Positions 21,380 through 35,897 of a stretch of 64,000 nt of DNA are shown piece by piece. The stretch is from Annona cherimola. Its lineage: Eukaryota; Streptophyta; Magnoliopsida; Magnoliales; Annonaceae. The notes beneath the pieces were generated by a model. It did not search any database. It saw only the letters and a list, made by a program, of their open reading frames with translations, and was not told the origin of the DNA. How positions within the stretch are numbered: the stretch's first letter is position 1; each line of letters opens with the position of its first letter. The stretch is taken from assembly GCA_030490835.1 (NCBI GenBank), contig CM059972.1:43007452-43071451 (forward strand). Reading direction: 5' to 3'. The translations under genes and the position numbers were made by a program.

Positions 21380-22800
21380 GGGAATACTTCATTGATCTGC
21401 TCCACATGAGTCTCTTCTTTCTCCTTTTCGAGTCAAGATAGATGGTTGGCCACTTGAATTTCTGTGCTCTTTCAATCCTTGATCTCTAAATCAAATTCTT
21501 GTAATAGTAATACCCATCGAATCAAATGTGGCTTGCCATATTTCTTTTTAATCAAATACTTGATGGCAGAATGATTAATATATATAACACCTTTGTCCCA
21601 ACAAAATAGGCTCTACATTTATCAAACGCAAATGCCACTGTCATAGCTCCTTCTCTGTAGTGGTGTAGTTCAGCTGTGTCTCATTTAAGGTCTTGCTTGC
21701 ATAATAAATGGAGTGAAAGACCTTATTCTTCCTTTGCCCCAAGACTGCCCCAATTGCATAGTTGCTAGCATCGCATATTAGCTCAAAGGGAAGAATCTAA
21801 TCAGCAGTAATGACAATCGGTGCAGAGATAAGTCTTCTCTTCAGTTCTTGAAATGCTTACGAACATGCACTGTCAAAATTGAATGGTCCATCTTTCTCTA
21901 ACAAATTGTAGAGTGGCTTGGCAATTTTTGAAAAGGCCTTTATAAATCGCCGATAGAATCCGACATGGCCAAGAAAATTACGAATGCCTTTGACTGAAGT
22001 AGGAGGAGGAAGTTTCTCAATTGCCTCGATCTTAGCCCTATCGGCTTCAATGCCTTGACTGAAAACTTGGTGCCCGAGTACAATACCCTTTCACACCATA
22101 AAATGACATTTCTCCCAGTTTAAAACTAGGTTGGTGTCTTTGCAATGCTGCTGCACCTTAGATAAATTGACAAGACACTCGCCATAAGAATTTTCAAACA
22201 CAGAGAAGTCATCCATAAATACTTCTAGAAAGTTCTCAACCACATCAGTAAAAATGGCTATCATATAACTTTAAAATGTGGCTAGTGCATTGTATAGGCC
22301 AAATGACATTCGGCTGAATGCAAATTTCCATATGGGCATGTAAAAGTAGTCTTTTTCCTCATCCTCGAATGCGATCATAGTCTGATGGTAGCCGAAATAA
22401 CCATAAAAAAATAGTAAAATTCCCACCTTGCAAGCCTCTCTAACATTTGATCAATGAACGGGAGCGGGAAGCAGTCCTTCCTTGTGGCCTTATTCAGTTC
22501 GTGGTAGTCCATGCACATCCTCCAACCCATAACAGTCTAGATCATAATCAATTCATTATTTTCATTAGTGACTACTGTCATTCCACCCTTCCTAGGCACA
22601 CATTGAATAAGGCTGACCAAAAAACTGTCGAAGATTAGATAGATAACACCTGCATTAATCTGTTTGATTATATCCTTTTTTATTACTTCCTTCATAATAA
22701 GATTTAATCGCCTTTATGCTTCAATGGTTGGTTTACAATTCTCTTCTAGGATAATCTTATGCATGGAAAATGCAAGACTAATATCCTTTATGTCAGTAAT
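21380..22800 (-). pseudogene. Athila-like reverse transcriptase and RNase H, degraded
   Basis: Read leftward: FSRMSFGLYNALATF, FLEVFMDDFSVF (the RT active-site DD near 22210), LVLNWEKCHF, GIEADRAKIEAIEKLPPPT, GIRNFLGHVGFYRRFIKAFS, then the RNase H start (FELICDASNYAIGAVLGQR, YYASKTLNETQLNYTTTEKE). Stops occur after EKCHFMV and within the RNase H start. The family replicates genomic RNA to cDNA; this copy cannot be translated through. The segment continues to protease and gag across the solo LTR at 23274-28077. Confidence 0.88.
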
Positions 22801-25037
22801 AATCTAACTGATGACTTTCTTATGATCCCGCGACCCTCTAAGCAGTTTTTCTTTTTGAAAAGAATTTAAATTGGCTACGGTAATAACTGAAAGTGTTTCA
22901 CCCGAATACACATATTTGAGATGAGATGACAGAAGCTTTAATTCTATCACTGGCAGCTATTCTATCGATGGCTTTAGATGTTTAAATAATTCATGTGTGA
23001 GATCTACTGATTCAAACTTTTGTGAATAGCATGTAAAAGTCAAAGATTACTGCAAATAATGCACCATCCCTGCTGATTCTTCATTGGCTGCATCTGTATC
23101 ACCAACCAATGATACTTCCAAGAGGTCCTGATGAGAAGTGAACTGAAATTCAGCTTGAACAGCTGAATTTACTACATCAATCACGAAGCATTCCTCTGGA
23201 TCACTTGGAAACTGCATTGTTTTAAACATGCTAAATGTAATTTTTTTTATCCCGGACTCTCATGGTGAGTTCATGTGAAACCCCGATCTTAGACCCGTGT
23301 ATAAAACCCTAGGGTTGTAAACCCGAGGTAACATATTTGAAAATATATATTCATGAATATGAAATATGTGGGAATAAAGATTTAAATAATTATTTATGAA
23401 ATTCAGATGAATAGTGAACGTGAATAGTGAAACATGAATAGTAACCATGTGGTTAAAGTGAAATGATGAGTTAATCACTTTGGATTAACTTAATCATCAA
23501 AAGATAAAAAAGGAAACTTCCCACAAAATGACAAAATAGCCACTTTTTGATTTATTTAGTATTTTCGGATTTTTAGTGGATTTTTGAGAGAAAATGAAGA
23601 AAAATTCATATCTTGCAATCCGGACGTCGGATTGAGATGAAATTTTTTATGGATGGCCAAAATATGATGATGGACATGATGAATGGTCCAAGATTGATAA
23701 AAACTATGAATTAAGGGTCAAGATCAAACGTCATTTGGAGATCAAAAAGTAGCTTCACTTTTTCATTAATTATATTTGACTTTGGGGTTAATTTTAATTA
23801 ATTTAAAAAATCAAATAATTAATGAAAAGCTGCAATGGCTGCTAGAGGCTTGACTTTTGGGCCAAAATCCAATGGTCCAAAATCAATCTTATCAAAAATC
23901 AACGGTTAGGATTTATTTCGCTTAATTTAATTAATTTTTAAAATAAAAAAATAGGTAAAAAATAGGGCTGCATAGGGGGGCTGGAGCAGGCATAGGGTGG
24001 CTTCTCTTGGCTCAAGGAACCTTTTAAAATTATAAAAAATACATTTTTATAATTAAATACCTCAAGCTAAGGGGGTAAAATCCAATTTTGTGAAAAATGT
24101 CACACTATAAATAGGGGAGCATGGTGAACGACCAAGGCACACCCATTCCAGCTCCATTGAGCATTTCCAACCCCCAAAATTCGTTTTTGGCCTTAGGGAG
24201 AGAAGGAGAAAAAGTTAGGGAGAGAAAGGCCAAGTAGGAGGAGAGTTATTCTACTTCAGGTAAAGGGATTCTTCCCAAATTTCTTTTGGATGTTAAGTAA
24301 GATAAAATCATGCTTAGATAATTCCTAATCATGAGAAAATAAGTAAAGTTATAATGCTTAATTGGAATTATGCCGAAACATCAAAAATTTGGAGCAAAGA
24401 TGGAGCATTCGGGAAGATAGCATATGATATGTGAAAATAATACTCTAAATTTGATAAATGATGATTTGGGATGTATGATTATGATAAATATGATGTTGGA
24501 ATGATGATATATTAATCCCATGATTTTTGAAATTAAGGATTATGCTTAAGTGAATTTATGTTGATTTTTGGTATATGGAGAAAATGATTTTTTCGCCAAG
24601 TAAATGATGATAAATTCAAAATGTATGAAATGTCCCATGATATACTAAGCATAAGCTATGTCATGGTATTTTTTATTTTTAGAAAAAATGTCAATTTTTG
24701 GAACCCATGAACAGTAACCCACGTCGCTATGAACAGTAACCTCGGGCGAACGGTACCCATGAACAGTGATGATGAACAGTAAATTGCTACAGTAATTATG
24801 AATAGTAAACAGCGTGATTTTGGGAAAAATTGATATTTATTTTTATATTTTATGAGGATATATGAATGGAATTTTTAAAGGATTTATGGATAAAAATCCA
24901 TATAAGGAGGTAATGACCAAGTATATTTATAAGATTAACCTCTATAGAAATGAGGTAATGGATGATTATAAAGCATGCATGGGATGAAATCTAAGACATG
25001 GAATGATATAGAAAAAATATCATTTTTCCTTTTATAG

Positions 25038-25076
25038 GAACAGGAAAGGAAAAGGAGGAGGACACAGACTGAGGAG
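25038..25076 (+). other. Putative mini-exon 2 in the solo LTR
   Basis: A 39-nt purine-rich block between TTTTTCCTTTTATAG and GGTAAGCAAGC. It is the counterpart of 10719-10765. Confidence 0.45.
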
Positions 25077-25720
25077 GTAAGCAAGCAAACCTTTTTAAAT
25101 GTGATTTTATTCTCAAATATTTATGAAATGTGTTTAAGGGTGACCATTCCTATAAAATTTTGAAATGATGAATGTTTATGAGTTTTTATGAAAAATCATG
25201 CCGGCATATTGATATTATGTGATGTTCATGGACATATGCACATGTTTGATGTATAAGGAAGAGGCTTTAGTGGAGGTAGAAAGCATATCAGAAGGTCCTC
25301 CTTCACTATTGCCGAGTCGTGTGGGTTGCGTGCCGACGGCGTCCTCCCTAGAGGTGGAGGCAAAGGAATGTTATATGTGAATGAATGCATTGCATTTTCA
25401 TACATGGATTGAAAAGTAAAGCATGGATTTGAAATGATATTTTAAAGGGATGGTGCAAATAATTCTCTACATGAGAATGACAAGTCACCTAGTGTAAGAG
25501 GTATATAATGCCGGGAAAATCAAAAGTCATGCATGTAGGAACCATGTAGGCGTCAAGAGGAAGAGAGGTTCCCCTTGATGAGGCAAAGTCGGAGACAGCC
25601 GGCGTATTGGACCATGCTATGTGAGATGTTCCCTAGGCTAGCGTACCCGCACACGAAGGTTTATGTCAGGAGTGGAAAGGAAGCATTTGCACATCCAATG
25701 TTTATGAAAAGGTTTCTATT

Positions 25721-27465
25721 TGTAACGCCCCATTCATAAAAATACTCAATAACTAATCAACGGCGCTACACAATCTAAGAAAAATTCGGCAGCATCTCCC
25801 CATAACATACAAGGGGTAATATGGAATACATGACCTGATATTCATTACATTTCCATCTGTAACATTCAATCCTATTTATATACTTGCATCTTCATATAAT
25901 AAGAACATTCATATAGAAGGAAATCATTACATATTTTCCTTACACAACAAACAGATATAATAGTCATGCATATGTGCATCAACAAGGATTATAATCCAAT
26001 CTGAAATACCAAATACATTATAGTTTTCAAAACGAATCCGCCTAAGTAATTGTCTACATATATGATTATCAAAAGAGCACAAGTCTAAAAGAACTGAAAT
26101 CAACATATTGTGCTAGGGTCTCTCATGTTTGATCTTCAACTTGTCCCATCCTTAAGTTCCCCTTCTGACCTGCGATCTAAAAGTACAATAACAATGATAT
26201 GAGTCTAAATAGACCCAGTAAGTAGATAGTGGTTAGCACAAAGTGCAAATAAGCATAAGGATGGATACTCATACAGTGATGAAGCTAATACACATGGGTC
26301 CAATACCCACTCCCAAGATCGTATACATATAACCATACACACAAATTGACCAACACAACCACATCTACTCATGTCCATCAAGGGCCATGAACAACCCTCT
26401 CCTCATGTCAATCAGGGGCCATGAACAACCCTTACAACCAACTATTTGAGATAACGCATCATACATAACAGACAATGAAACACATCGCAAACCACGCATA
26501 CAACATCAACACAATTCAGATACAACACATAGATCTGTCACACAAGCATTTTATCAAACACATGATAGGTGCGAAATGAAAGAACCTTCAATTCATACTC
26601 TCGATTGGGGCAAATCAATTCACATCACATTCCAACAATATAACAACTGCTAAGAAGTCTTTTACATCATAGAAATCACGCATTCAAAGTAAATTCACCA
26701 TGAACCCTAACTGTTACGAACTCTACGCCTAATACCATGGAGTCGTTAGAAGCTATACATTCCCTCTAGCCTCGCATCGCGTTTAACATAAAATTCCATC
26801 ACTAAATCGAGAAGGGGCGACATCTACTTACTTGAATCGAAATTTCCCCCAAAAACAGTGCTCCAAACTTAGACAGAGAGATTCGGAACTTCCACGATTC
26901 GAGTCGATGATCCTCAAACAGTCGGTAGAGCTTCCTTGAATGAATCCGTGGCTAGCCCGAACTGAATGGTGGGGAAAGAAGAGAAGACACAGAGAACGGA
27001 AAGAGAAGAAGGAGGAAGATAGCCGGGTGCGGGATGAAAAAAAAATGAACCCTAGCGCGCGCGGGCTTCCTTTATTACTGAATCCCTATCGGGTCGGGTC
27101 GGAACATGGATCGGGTCTAATTGCAATTAGTAATTTACTCTCCCACTCATACGACTTAATAATTAAAATTTTCTTCAGGGGCGCTGCCCCCTGCACCCCC
27201 GCAAGGGCGCTGCCCCCTTGACCCCCGCGACCTGACCGGGCAGGTCGAACCCCGTACCTACTCTGCGAGGGAAACAATAGTCATAGTGCCCATCAATGGA
27301 ACGCTAATCATACATGCACATATGCACTATACATCTCCTAAATGTCGTGTCCATGTATGTTATGTATCCATTAATATCGTAAAATTCTTACTAGCATGTT
27401 CATAAGTTACCTCATAAATAGAGAAAAGTTATAATAAAAATAGAATAAAATACCTGGTCCTCACA
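25721..27465 (-). mobile_element. Solo LTR of a second Gypsy-type family, 1745 bp
   Basis: The plus strand reads TGTAACGCCCC at 25721 and GGTCCTCACA at 27465, with a perfect CTATT duplication (25716-25720, 27466-27470). On the minus strand it would start TGTGAGGACC and end GGGGCGTTACA, common in plant Gypsy LTRs, and a promoter-like pyrimidine-rich leader (26940-27050) also reads on that strand. I therefore infer minus orientation. It includes a 34-bp tandem pair at 26368-26435 and a GC-rich duplicated motif at 27179-27230. Confidence 0.85.
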
Positions 27466-28082
27466 CTATTCCATTGATAGTTGATCACTTGCTAAGTGTC
27501 TTCTATCGAATGGAGAGAAATACATTTACGAATGATTTACATGAATGGTTTATGAAAGATTTCAAAAAATAGTTGACAAAAAGGTTTCTATTCCATTGGT
27601 AGTTGATACTTGCTAAGTGTCTCCTACCGAATGGAGAGAAATGCATTTAAAATGAAAAATGCTTGCTTATTGAATTTCGACTCATGTTTTGTTTTCCCAA
27701 CCTCAGACAGGTGTAGGGAAAGTCAGGAGATGAAGGACATGTGTCGCTAAAGGAAAAGAGAAACCTACAAAGGTTAGTAAATTTTTGTATGAATAGATGC
27801 CCTAATGGGATATGATGAGCAAGGATATAGGTTGTATGAAATTATGAAATTATGAATAATATAAGAAATTTATAATTTATGATGATATGGATGAGTCCAT
27901 TATGAATGATGATGAGTATATGTTTATATGATGAAAGAAAAGAAAAAGAAAAAAAAATTGGACGAGTTCCAATTAAGTACCTGCAGCGTGATCAGGGCAT
28001 CAATCCTGAGTCACACTTACCAATCGACAAGATCTTGGAGTAAGGACAAATTGGACGCCGCGATTCGGGGCGCCGCAGTTCA

Positions 28083-28545
28083 CCTGCCTGTACGTCAATA
28101 TTGCATTACCGGTAGCTAGGAATGGTCGACCCAATATAATTGGTACATCTCAATCCTCCTCGAAATCCAGAACAATGAAATTTGCTGGAAATATAAATTT
28201 ATTGACTTTAACCAAACGTCCTCGATAATTCCCTCTAGATAGGTGATAGATCGATCCGCATGCTGAAGAGTGACTGCAATAGGTCAAACCTCTGTAATGC
28301 CAAGTTTCTTGAATATAGACATCAACATTAGATTTATACGAGCTCCCAGGTCACAAAGAGCTCTCCCAAAATAATGACCTCAATAGTGCATGGAATGGTA
28401 AAGCTCCCTGGATCCTTGAGCATAGGTGGCAGCTTCATTTGAGCGATGGCATTGTACTCCTCAAATAAAGTGACTATTTTGAACTCCGTTAACCACCTCT
28501 TCTTGGTGAGAAAGTCCTTCATGAATTTGGCGTAACTGGGCATTT
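28083..28545 (-). pseudogene. Athila-like protease region, frameshifted
   Basis: The minus strand encodes MPSYAKFMKDFLTKKR, LPPMLKDPGSFTIPCTI, then after a frameshift GRALCDLGARINLM, the aspartic-protease active-site segment (usual form DLGASINLM). The reading then approaches the insertion of the solo LTR at 28077 and resumes at 23268. No intact frame is left. Confidence 0.82.
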
Positions 28546-30275
28546 TTATTTAAGAGCTTCGACAAGGGGTATATTAGTGTGTAATTGCTTCAGCTTCTCA
28601 ATAAAATTTTTGAACTGGTCATCCTTCTTTTGTTTCTCCAATTTTTGAGGAAATGGAGGAGGCAGTCTTTGAATGATGGGAGGAGCATCTAGCACATGTT
28701 CTTGAGGAATTTCAGAGCCTTCTTCTTCATTGGCTCCTTGAGAATCCATTGGAGGAGATGCAACAATTGTGGCTGATTTCTTTGGAGGGATAATTTTATG
28801 TCACTCCTTGCCACTTCGTAAAGTGACGGCTTATACTTGCTCCTTGCCTTTTTCTTTTGAATTTGGTTCAGTGTCACTTGGAAATATGCCTCGGAGCGAC
28901 TGTGTAATTATAGAAGTGAGTTGCCCAATTTGTGCCTCCAAATTTCGGTTGTTATGATCTGTGATTGCACACACTGCATGAACATATCCTCCAGATTTGA
29001 CTTCTTTTCTTCTCGTGGTGGTGGAACAAGAAGAGCTGGTTGCATTGGTTGTTGCTGTGGTGTCTGTAAAAATCATGGTGGTTGGCTAGGCCTAGCTTGA
29101 TTATTTCAAGAAAAATTAAGATGGCTCCTCCAACCTGGATTGTAATTATTGGAATAAGGATTGCCTTGGTTCTGCGGGAAGTTGCCCACAGAGTTGATAG
29201 ACTCCATATTGGAGTCACATTGCTCGCTAAGGTCGCCAAATTCACTGCAAGTGCAATATTCTATTGATGACGACGATTATGAAGACCCAACTACACTAAC
29301 ATTGGTAGACATGGATAAATTTTAGATTTGCTTTGGCAAAGCATCAATGTGGGCCTTGATAGATGAGATTGATTAATCTGAAGTAGGCCCCCACTTTTGC
29401 TCCTATCCGATGGCAATTGGTAAGTATTTGCTGTCATGTTTTCCAACAGAGCATAGGACTCCCTATAGTTTTTCTGAGCAATAACCTATTTGATGAAGAA
29501 TCCACCATATGTTGCATAGAATCTTAGAGACCATTATAAAATATCAAAATTTGCACCCACGGTTGTATCCCATGATAAGGCCATTTGCGAAGTAAGTCCT
29601 TAAATCGATCCCATGCCTCTAATAGGGTTTCATCACCATGCTGTTTAAAGGAGACAATATCCATTCTGAGTTTAGCGAGCTTAGCTAGAGGAAAATATTT
29701 CTTAATAAATTTCTAAGCTAAGTCATTCCATGTGTTGACAGAATTGGATGAAAACGAGTCTAGCCACTTCGAAGCTCTATCTCTTAAGAAAATTGGAAAA
29801 GTTCTCAGCCTAATAGCTTCATTAGTGACCCCATGTTGCTTGAATGTATTCATTATTTGTAAAAAGTTGCGGAGATGGTGGTGTGGATCTTCAGAGGGCA
29901 AACTTCTAAACTGCCCTATTAATTGTAGTATTTGAAATACCACGGGCTTTTATCTCAAAAATGTTGATGTCGATACGAGGAGGCTGAATACTAGTTTGCA
30001 CTACATTTTATCCCATAGTAATAAGATCCCAAATAGGTTGGTCCAAATCGTCTTGCTATGGAGCCTGGGAAACCTCGACCTATTGGTTCTCATTGATATT
30101 TTCTCTTTGATCTTTTGCATGCTCTATTTGTATAGTATGTGCCTGAGCCTCTCTACTTCTATGATGCATTCTCAAGAATGTTCTTTTAGGTTCAGGATCA
30201 AATAGCAATATTTTCTTTTTATCCTCATGACCCCATTGTATATAAAAGCGATAAACCTTGAAGAAACAACTCAAC
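28546..30275 (-). pseudogene. Athila-like gag, degraded
   Basis: The retrotransposon gag domain is visible at 29943-29713 (LPSEDPHHHLRNFLQIMNTF, then LRDRASKWLDSFSSNSVNTW). Further leftward come low-complexity and polar stretches, including NLEAQIGQLTSI (28951-28916), typical of Athila-type gag. Several overlapping short frames show that frameshifts separate the parts. The start of gag is near 30275, about 110 bases from the primer-binding site. Confidence 0.8.
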
Positions 30276-30381
30276 TACAATAAAATGAAAAATATGAAAC
30301 TAAAGTATCTATACAAATTAAATATATTTACAAATTTATACAAAAAGTAAATGAAGTTATCAACTAAAAAGTTTAGCAGCT

Positions 30382-30401
30382 AGTCCCTGGTAACAATGTC
30401 A
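30382..30401 (-). other. Athila-type primer-binding site, mutated
   Basis: The minus strand reads TGACATTGTTACCAGGGACT, recognisable as the Asp-tRNA-type site (TGGCGCCGTTGCCGGGGA) used by Athila elements after several, mostly C-to-T and G-to-A, changes. It fixes the 3' edge of the LTR to its right. Confidence 0.65.
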
Positions 30402-33400
30402 ACAACTTGAAGAGCTGTGTATATGTCTAATTATGCTTGTTTTAACACAAGTATACGTGTCATACAAGTAATAAAATGTGAATTTAGTATCGTTCCCATG
30501 GGGACTAGGTTCAACTAATTAATAATTCGAAATTCAATTGCCTTTGATGGGTAGAAAGTTTAGATGATTGATCGCATAGGAATTAAAGATTCACAGGAAA
30601 TTAAATGAATAAAGAGCTAGTGGTTATGCAAGAACGAGTTGAGATTTTCAAGATTAATTAAGATGGATGGAAAATCGGGAATTCTTGACATTAAACTATA
30701 TCAATTTGGTTCTATTTTAATTAGTAGTGTAGAGATTTACTAATCTAGGTTCATAAGTATTTATATATGCCTTCTAACGTGTATAAACATAATCTCACTA
30801 TGTCCTATTGCTATGTTCCCATGCAAACAAGTATGGTGGAATCGTTTAGCTCATAACCTACTTAAGATTAAACAAGGTATATTCTTATCCATATTAACAT
30901 TTAACCTTACTAGAGCTAAAAACCTGCGCCATATATGTGAATCTTATTTAGATTCATCTCTTCCAAGCATGAATATAGATATTAAATCATCTTACAATGT
31001 AGCTAGGTTTGTAAAAAGAATTACACACCACATATGCAGGTAAATCTACACAACACCAGTCTACAACAACTAGAAATTCATATTTAAATAAAAAAAATAA
31101 ACCAACATAGTTTAAGAGTCAAATCATCTCAATCTCTCATCACATGGAGTTTTAGCCCAAAAACTTTAGATCCGATCCCATCACATCCATGAACATTTAC
31201 AACCTAACGAAGGAGGAGAAGAAAACTAAGTAGAGATAAAGAAAGAGGACATGAAATGTGAAACTCCACCTATTTTAGAACCTAGCAAATGTAGTTTGAA
31301 GCTGGTATCAAGATGGAATTAGAAAAATTAATTCAAACAAGGTGATTAAAGTTAATTTCCAAGATTATTATGATAATTATGCACATTGAAGGATAAAAAA
31401 ATGCTTATGTGGAAAGTGCAATTAATGCTATTTATCATTTTAATTATTGATTTAATATTTGATATATTTATATCTTAAGATTTACAAGGTAGAATGACTT
31501 GAAAATTTAAGAGATAGCCTAAGATGGTATGATACCTTAATCTATGAAGGGCTTACGTGTATACATTAGGCATATAAATATGACTCATGAATGATTTAAT
31601 TAGATTTTGAATGATTTTGTTATTTTGAGAATTTATCACAATTAGGATTGATAATTATAAATGACGATTAAATTAATCGTTATAAGCCAATATGGGTTAA
31701 TGGGATTAAAGTGTCTTAATGATAATTGGAAACTATAAAATATTATGAATAATTATTTTAATTTTTCATAATTTGATTTATGGAAATTAGGATGATAATT
31801 AATGAGTTAAGTTGAAAAATACTAGAAAATTCATAACTTAATGCCTATAAGGCAAATTGAGGTGAAATTTGAAAGACTAGCGTATAATTATGGGTTTAAT
31901 CATATGGATGGTTTGGATCATAAAAATTATGAAGGGAAAGGGATTAATCGACTAAGATTATATGATATTTTATGAATTAAATCATTTTGCTAATATCTTA
32001 GCATATATTCATGTTTTTGAGATGAGATTTTTTATGTGTGACTAAGCTAAGGTGCTCTAAATTAAGAATGGATGAGATTATGCTAAACCTTGCTAGAAAA
32101 TCCTAAATGACATATGTTAAGTATAATTAATTATTAACGATGGGATGTAATTAAGACATTTGACTTATGGGCACTAAAGGTGAATTTGCATTAAAGCAAA
32201 TATTGACTTTTGTACCAACCATGGACACATGTCATTGTAGTATGCATTTGGATTAAATTGAAGCAAATAAAGTCAACTAAAATTAATGCAAATATTGACT
32301 AATTGCAACTAAGTGCATATGTGGCACATGGTGGAACGCCCATGGTGAAATGCATTGGATTTTTGATTTTTTTAATGATAAATATGTATCTAAATTACCT
32401 ATGCAATTAGGGTAAATAAATGGTCATAATTAAGGTGGAATTCTATGGCATAAAATGCCAAAATATGAAGCCAAATGGACGTGCAAATGTGGACAGCTAT
32501 GTGTATGAATTTTGGTCAATTATTATTAAATAAAAAAATGCAAAAAACTACATGAAAATGCAGCTACCTAAGGACATCCACAGCTGGGAATTAAATGGAC
32601 AGATTTTTAAATGGTGAAATTGTGCAGTAGCAATTTAATGGAATAGACAGCATGGACGTCCATTCTATTGCAGCAGCCATTAAATATATTTATAAAATAT
32701 TTTTTCCAGCAGCTATAGGGTGGAATTTAAGGTAGCTAGGTAGTCCATAGGAGCATGGAAACTTGGGCAGCAAGCATCCATGTGGACGGTTCAGATTTGG
32801 CCATGGAAAGAGAGGATGGACGGTCAATTTCATGGCAATACATTAGATGAAAATCGGTGGCATAAAAAGGGGCAGTCTCAGCTCCTTATAAATACATGAT
32901 GGGCAGCAAGGGAGACTGGTTTAACGTGATGGGAAGAAGAAAAAAAAGGAAAATGCAAAGGGGCAGCAGGGACGTCCAAATTTCAGGTATGTTGCAAAGC
33001 TTTTACATTATTTATTCCCTGCTCCATTTACGTCCAGCAGTTATGATGCAAAGTTTTTTATGTCATTTATTCCATGCACAATTAACATCCAGCAGCTACA
33101 TGGAGGAAAAAAATACTTATGCCATTTTAATTGGACGTACAACCTGCATATGAAGAAAATAAATTTCTGCCATTTAATGGGACGTGCAAATTGGCTATGG
33201 AAGGGAGAAATTTCTATTATTTTGATTTAATTCAATAATTAAACAACTGTTATGTGATGAATTACTAGCACCAAGAGTTAATGAATTAAGAATATATCAT
33301 ATATGGGTATACCTTCAAGTGGACGCCCAAATTATGTAAAGGTTTAAATTTTTGTTATATTTAAGTTTCAGAAATTTTATGTGAATTTAGGATATTATAA

Positions 33401-35897
33401 ATCATAAATAAGCCCTTCAAATGGTTATAAGAATGACTGATAAATAGCACCTTATGTATGTATCGTTAGGGTGCAAGTTGCATAAATGAAATTTAGAAAT
33501 ATGAGATTATATAGGGCTGTTTTCTAAAAGGGGATAAATTCCAAAAATTTTGATTGAATTTAACTTGCTATAGATTCTATACAAACCCTCAAGATGATTA
33601 TAAGAGTTATTGGTTAATAATTCTTTTATATATACATACAAAAAAATGAAAGAGTAGGAGTAGTATATGACAAATATGTATGTATATGTGACTAAATTGA
33701 AATGGATTACCTTTTCAAAAATTTAGAGTGAACTTAGCTTGCTAAGGATTGTAAACAAGCTATTTGAATGATTTCATAAGCTTAGAACTCTAAACATGGA
33801 GATTAAATGAAGCAATAAACAATCACTAAGTTATATACGTATGTGGTTGTTAAAAAGTTGAATGTAAATTCAAAGAGTTGAACATAAGCAAGTCTCTTGA
33901 AAATTTAAGTGAATAAATACCTTAGGCTTGGGTATTTAATAAAGTAAACGAGCAATTGCTATACTTATAAAGGTAGGTATGTAATATGTCACCATTAAGG
34001 AAAGTGAATGTTAATGATTATTAAAAAGGGTATATATGACTAAATAAGAAATGTGGATGATCATTCTAAACAAAGTTTTGATAGAAGATTAGCATGTTAT
34101 GGGATATGAAAGGATATCTTGAGTAATTTCAAGAAATTCCTACACAAAATATAAGTATAGAAGGAAAGAAACAACTCATGTATTAAATTTCTACGGATAT
34201 GCAGTTATAGGGAAATACAAATGCTAATGTTAAGGAAAGAATGATTTAGAGTTAGCATGTTACAGATCATATGGGATTAAACCTATGTGACCCGTATATG
34301 TGAATTGAAGGAAAAAGCGAGGGATGGAAAGCACAAAGGATCGACTCAGGTAAGCAAGCAATCTTTTAAAAATATCGATTTCATTTGGAAAGTTGAAATG
34401 ATTACAAATGCTTTATAATGATGCTTTAGATAGCATTTTCAAATGCTATTTTGTTATTAAATGTTGCAATGGTTTGAACTTGTATTATTAAGATGTTTCA
34501 AGATTGCTTAAAAGGTAAGTAAGTGAATCTTCATAAATGTTGATTTTGTTTCAAGTACATGTATTGTTGATTTTAAGTTTTGCTTACAGAGCAAGCAAAT
34601 TTAATACTTGAAAATATGACTTTAATGAAAAGTTTTAGCGTTGCTTCATTTTAAGCATGCACAAATTTTGAAGGTATGATTTTACTCCGTATTAATGACA
34701 TGCTTGAAGATGATTTCTGGATAAGTCAGTTCCTAGAAATGCTACTTCAAAAGCATTTATGATGAAAGAGTTTTTAATTCTTTTCCAAGATGATATTAGA
34801 AACAAACATTGGGAATTTTATTCCTAAAGGGTTTTGAGAAAAATTACACGATTTTTCATATAATGACATTTGTAAATAAATAGGGCATTTGAAATGACTT
34901 TTAAATGTTATAAAATGATTTGTATAGATGCTTTGAAATAAATTATCAAAATACTTTCAGTCTCTTTGAAGACTAAAATACTTTGGAAAAATGTTTGTAC
35001 TCATTTGTTTCTTTCTAAAAGAGTTTAAGAATGACCCACTCAATACTTGATGTTATAAAACGATGTGATGACTATTTTGAAATTCAAAAGATAGTGCAAA
35101 CGCTTCTCTACATCAATGTGGTAAGGATGGTATGTGGACGAGGCATATAATGCCAATAAAATGGAAGCAGATGTGTTTGCCTATCCTTTGTTCATAAAAA
35201 GCCCAGAAAAGGGAATAAAAATATTTACAAGAAAAGTCTATTCTTTTTAGTTACTGAAATGTTTCGAAATCGGTTTACAAGATGATTCTAAAATGGTTTA
35301 TCAATAAACAAGAAATATTCTTGAAAATGATATTTTCTCAAGTATTATAAATATTTTGTAAAATTGATTTATTAACATGTTTTTAAAATTCTTCAAGGGT
35401 GGTCATTCTAACATTATTATTTGAAGACGGTTTATGAAAATGTTTTATCTTTGAAAAATAATTATGTCTAGTTCTCAATTTGAGATGGACTCAGTCTGAA
35501 GACTGCAATGGATCATGATATCAAGTTTTTCTTTGAAAAATCACATGGATTTAGAATTATGTTGATTTTATGAAATCATGATAGCATGACGATGCGAATA
35601 TACACGGGTGTGCACAAGGATCACGTACTAGGTCCATGGTGGAGGCGGTTGTAGACCGAGACGGTTGCATACAAAGGCCAACCTCTACCTGTGGCCAAGT
35701 CACTAAGGGAAGGCAGGAGGCCGGCGGCGCCCTCCCTGAAATGGGAGCAGGATCATGGACAACCGCCTAGCTAGCAGTGTAGTCATATGAATGGTTTCTT
35801 TCCTATGAAAAAATGATCACTTGGTAAGTGTCGCCTACCTAAAGGGTTAGAAACATATATGCATATCATTTGTTTTAAAAACCCCAAAAATGGGGAC

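Larger units (their letters stand above)
23274..28077 (+). mobile_element. Gypsy solo LTR (3054 bp net) inserted in the Athila polyprotein
   Basis: It starts TGTGAAACCCCG at 23274 and ends GGGGCGCCGCA at 28077, flanked by GTTCA (23269-23273 and 28078-28082). It has a TATA box at 24106, a donor-like CAG|GTAAAG at 24259/24260, mini-exon-like segments at 25038-25076 and 27711-27772, paired CACTTG-TAAGTG hairpins at 27476 and 27598, and the terminal hairpin near 27989. A different LTR is nested at 25721-27465. Confidence 0.9.

Noticed and set aside
26940..27221. 93-codon frame in the solo LTR at 25721
   Set aside because: Low-complexity and GC-rich motif translation, with no gene support.
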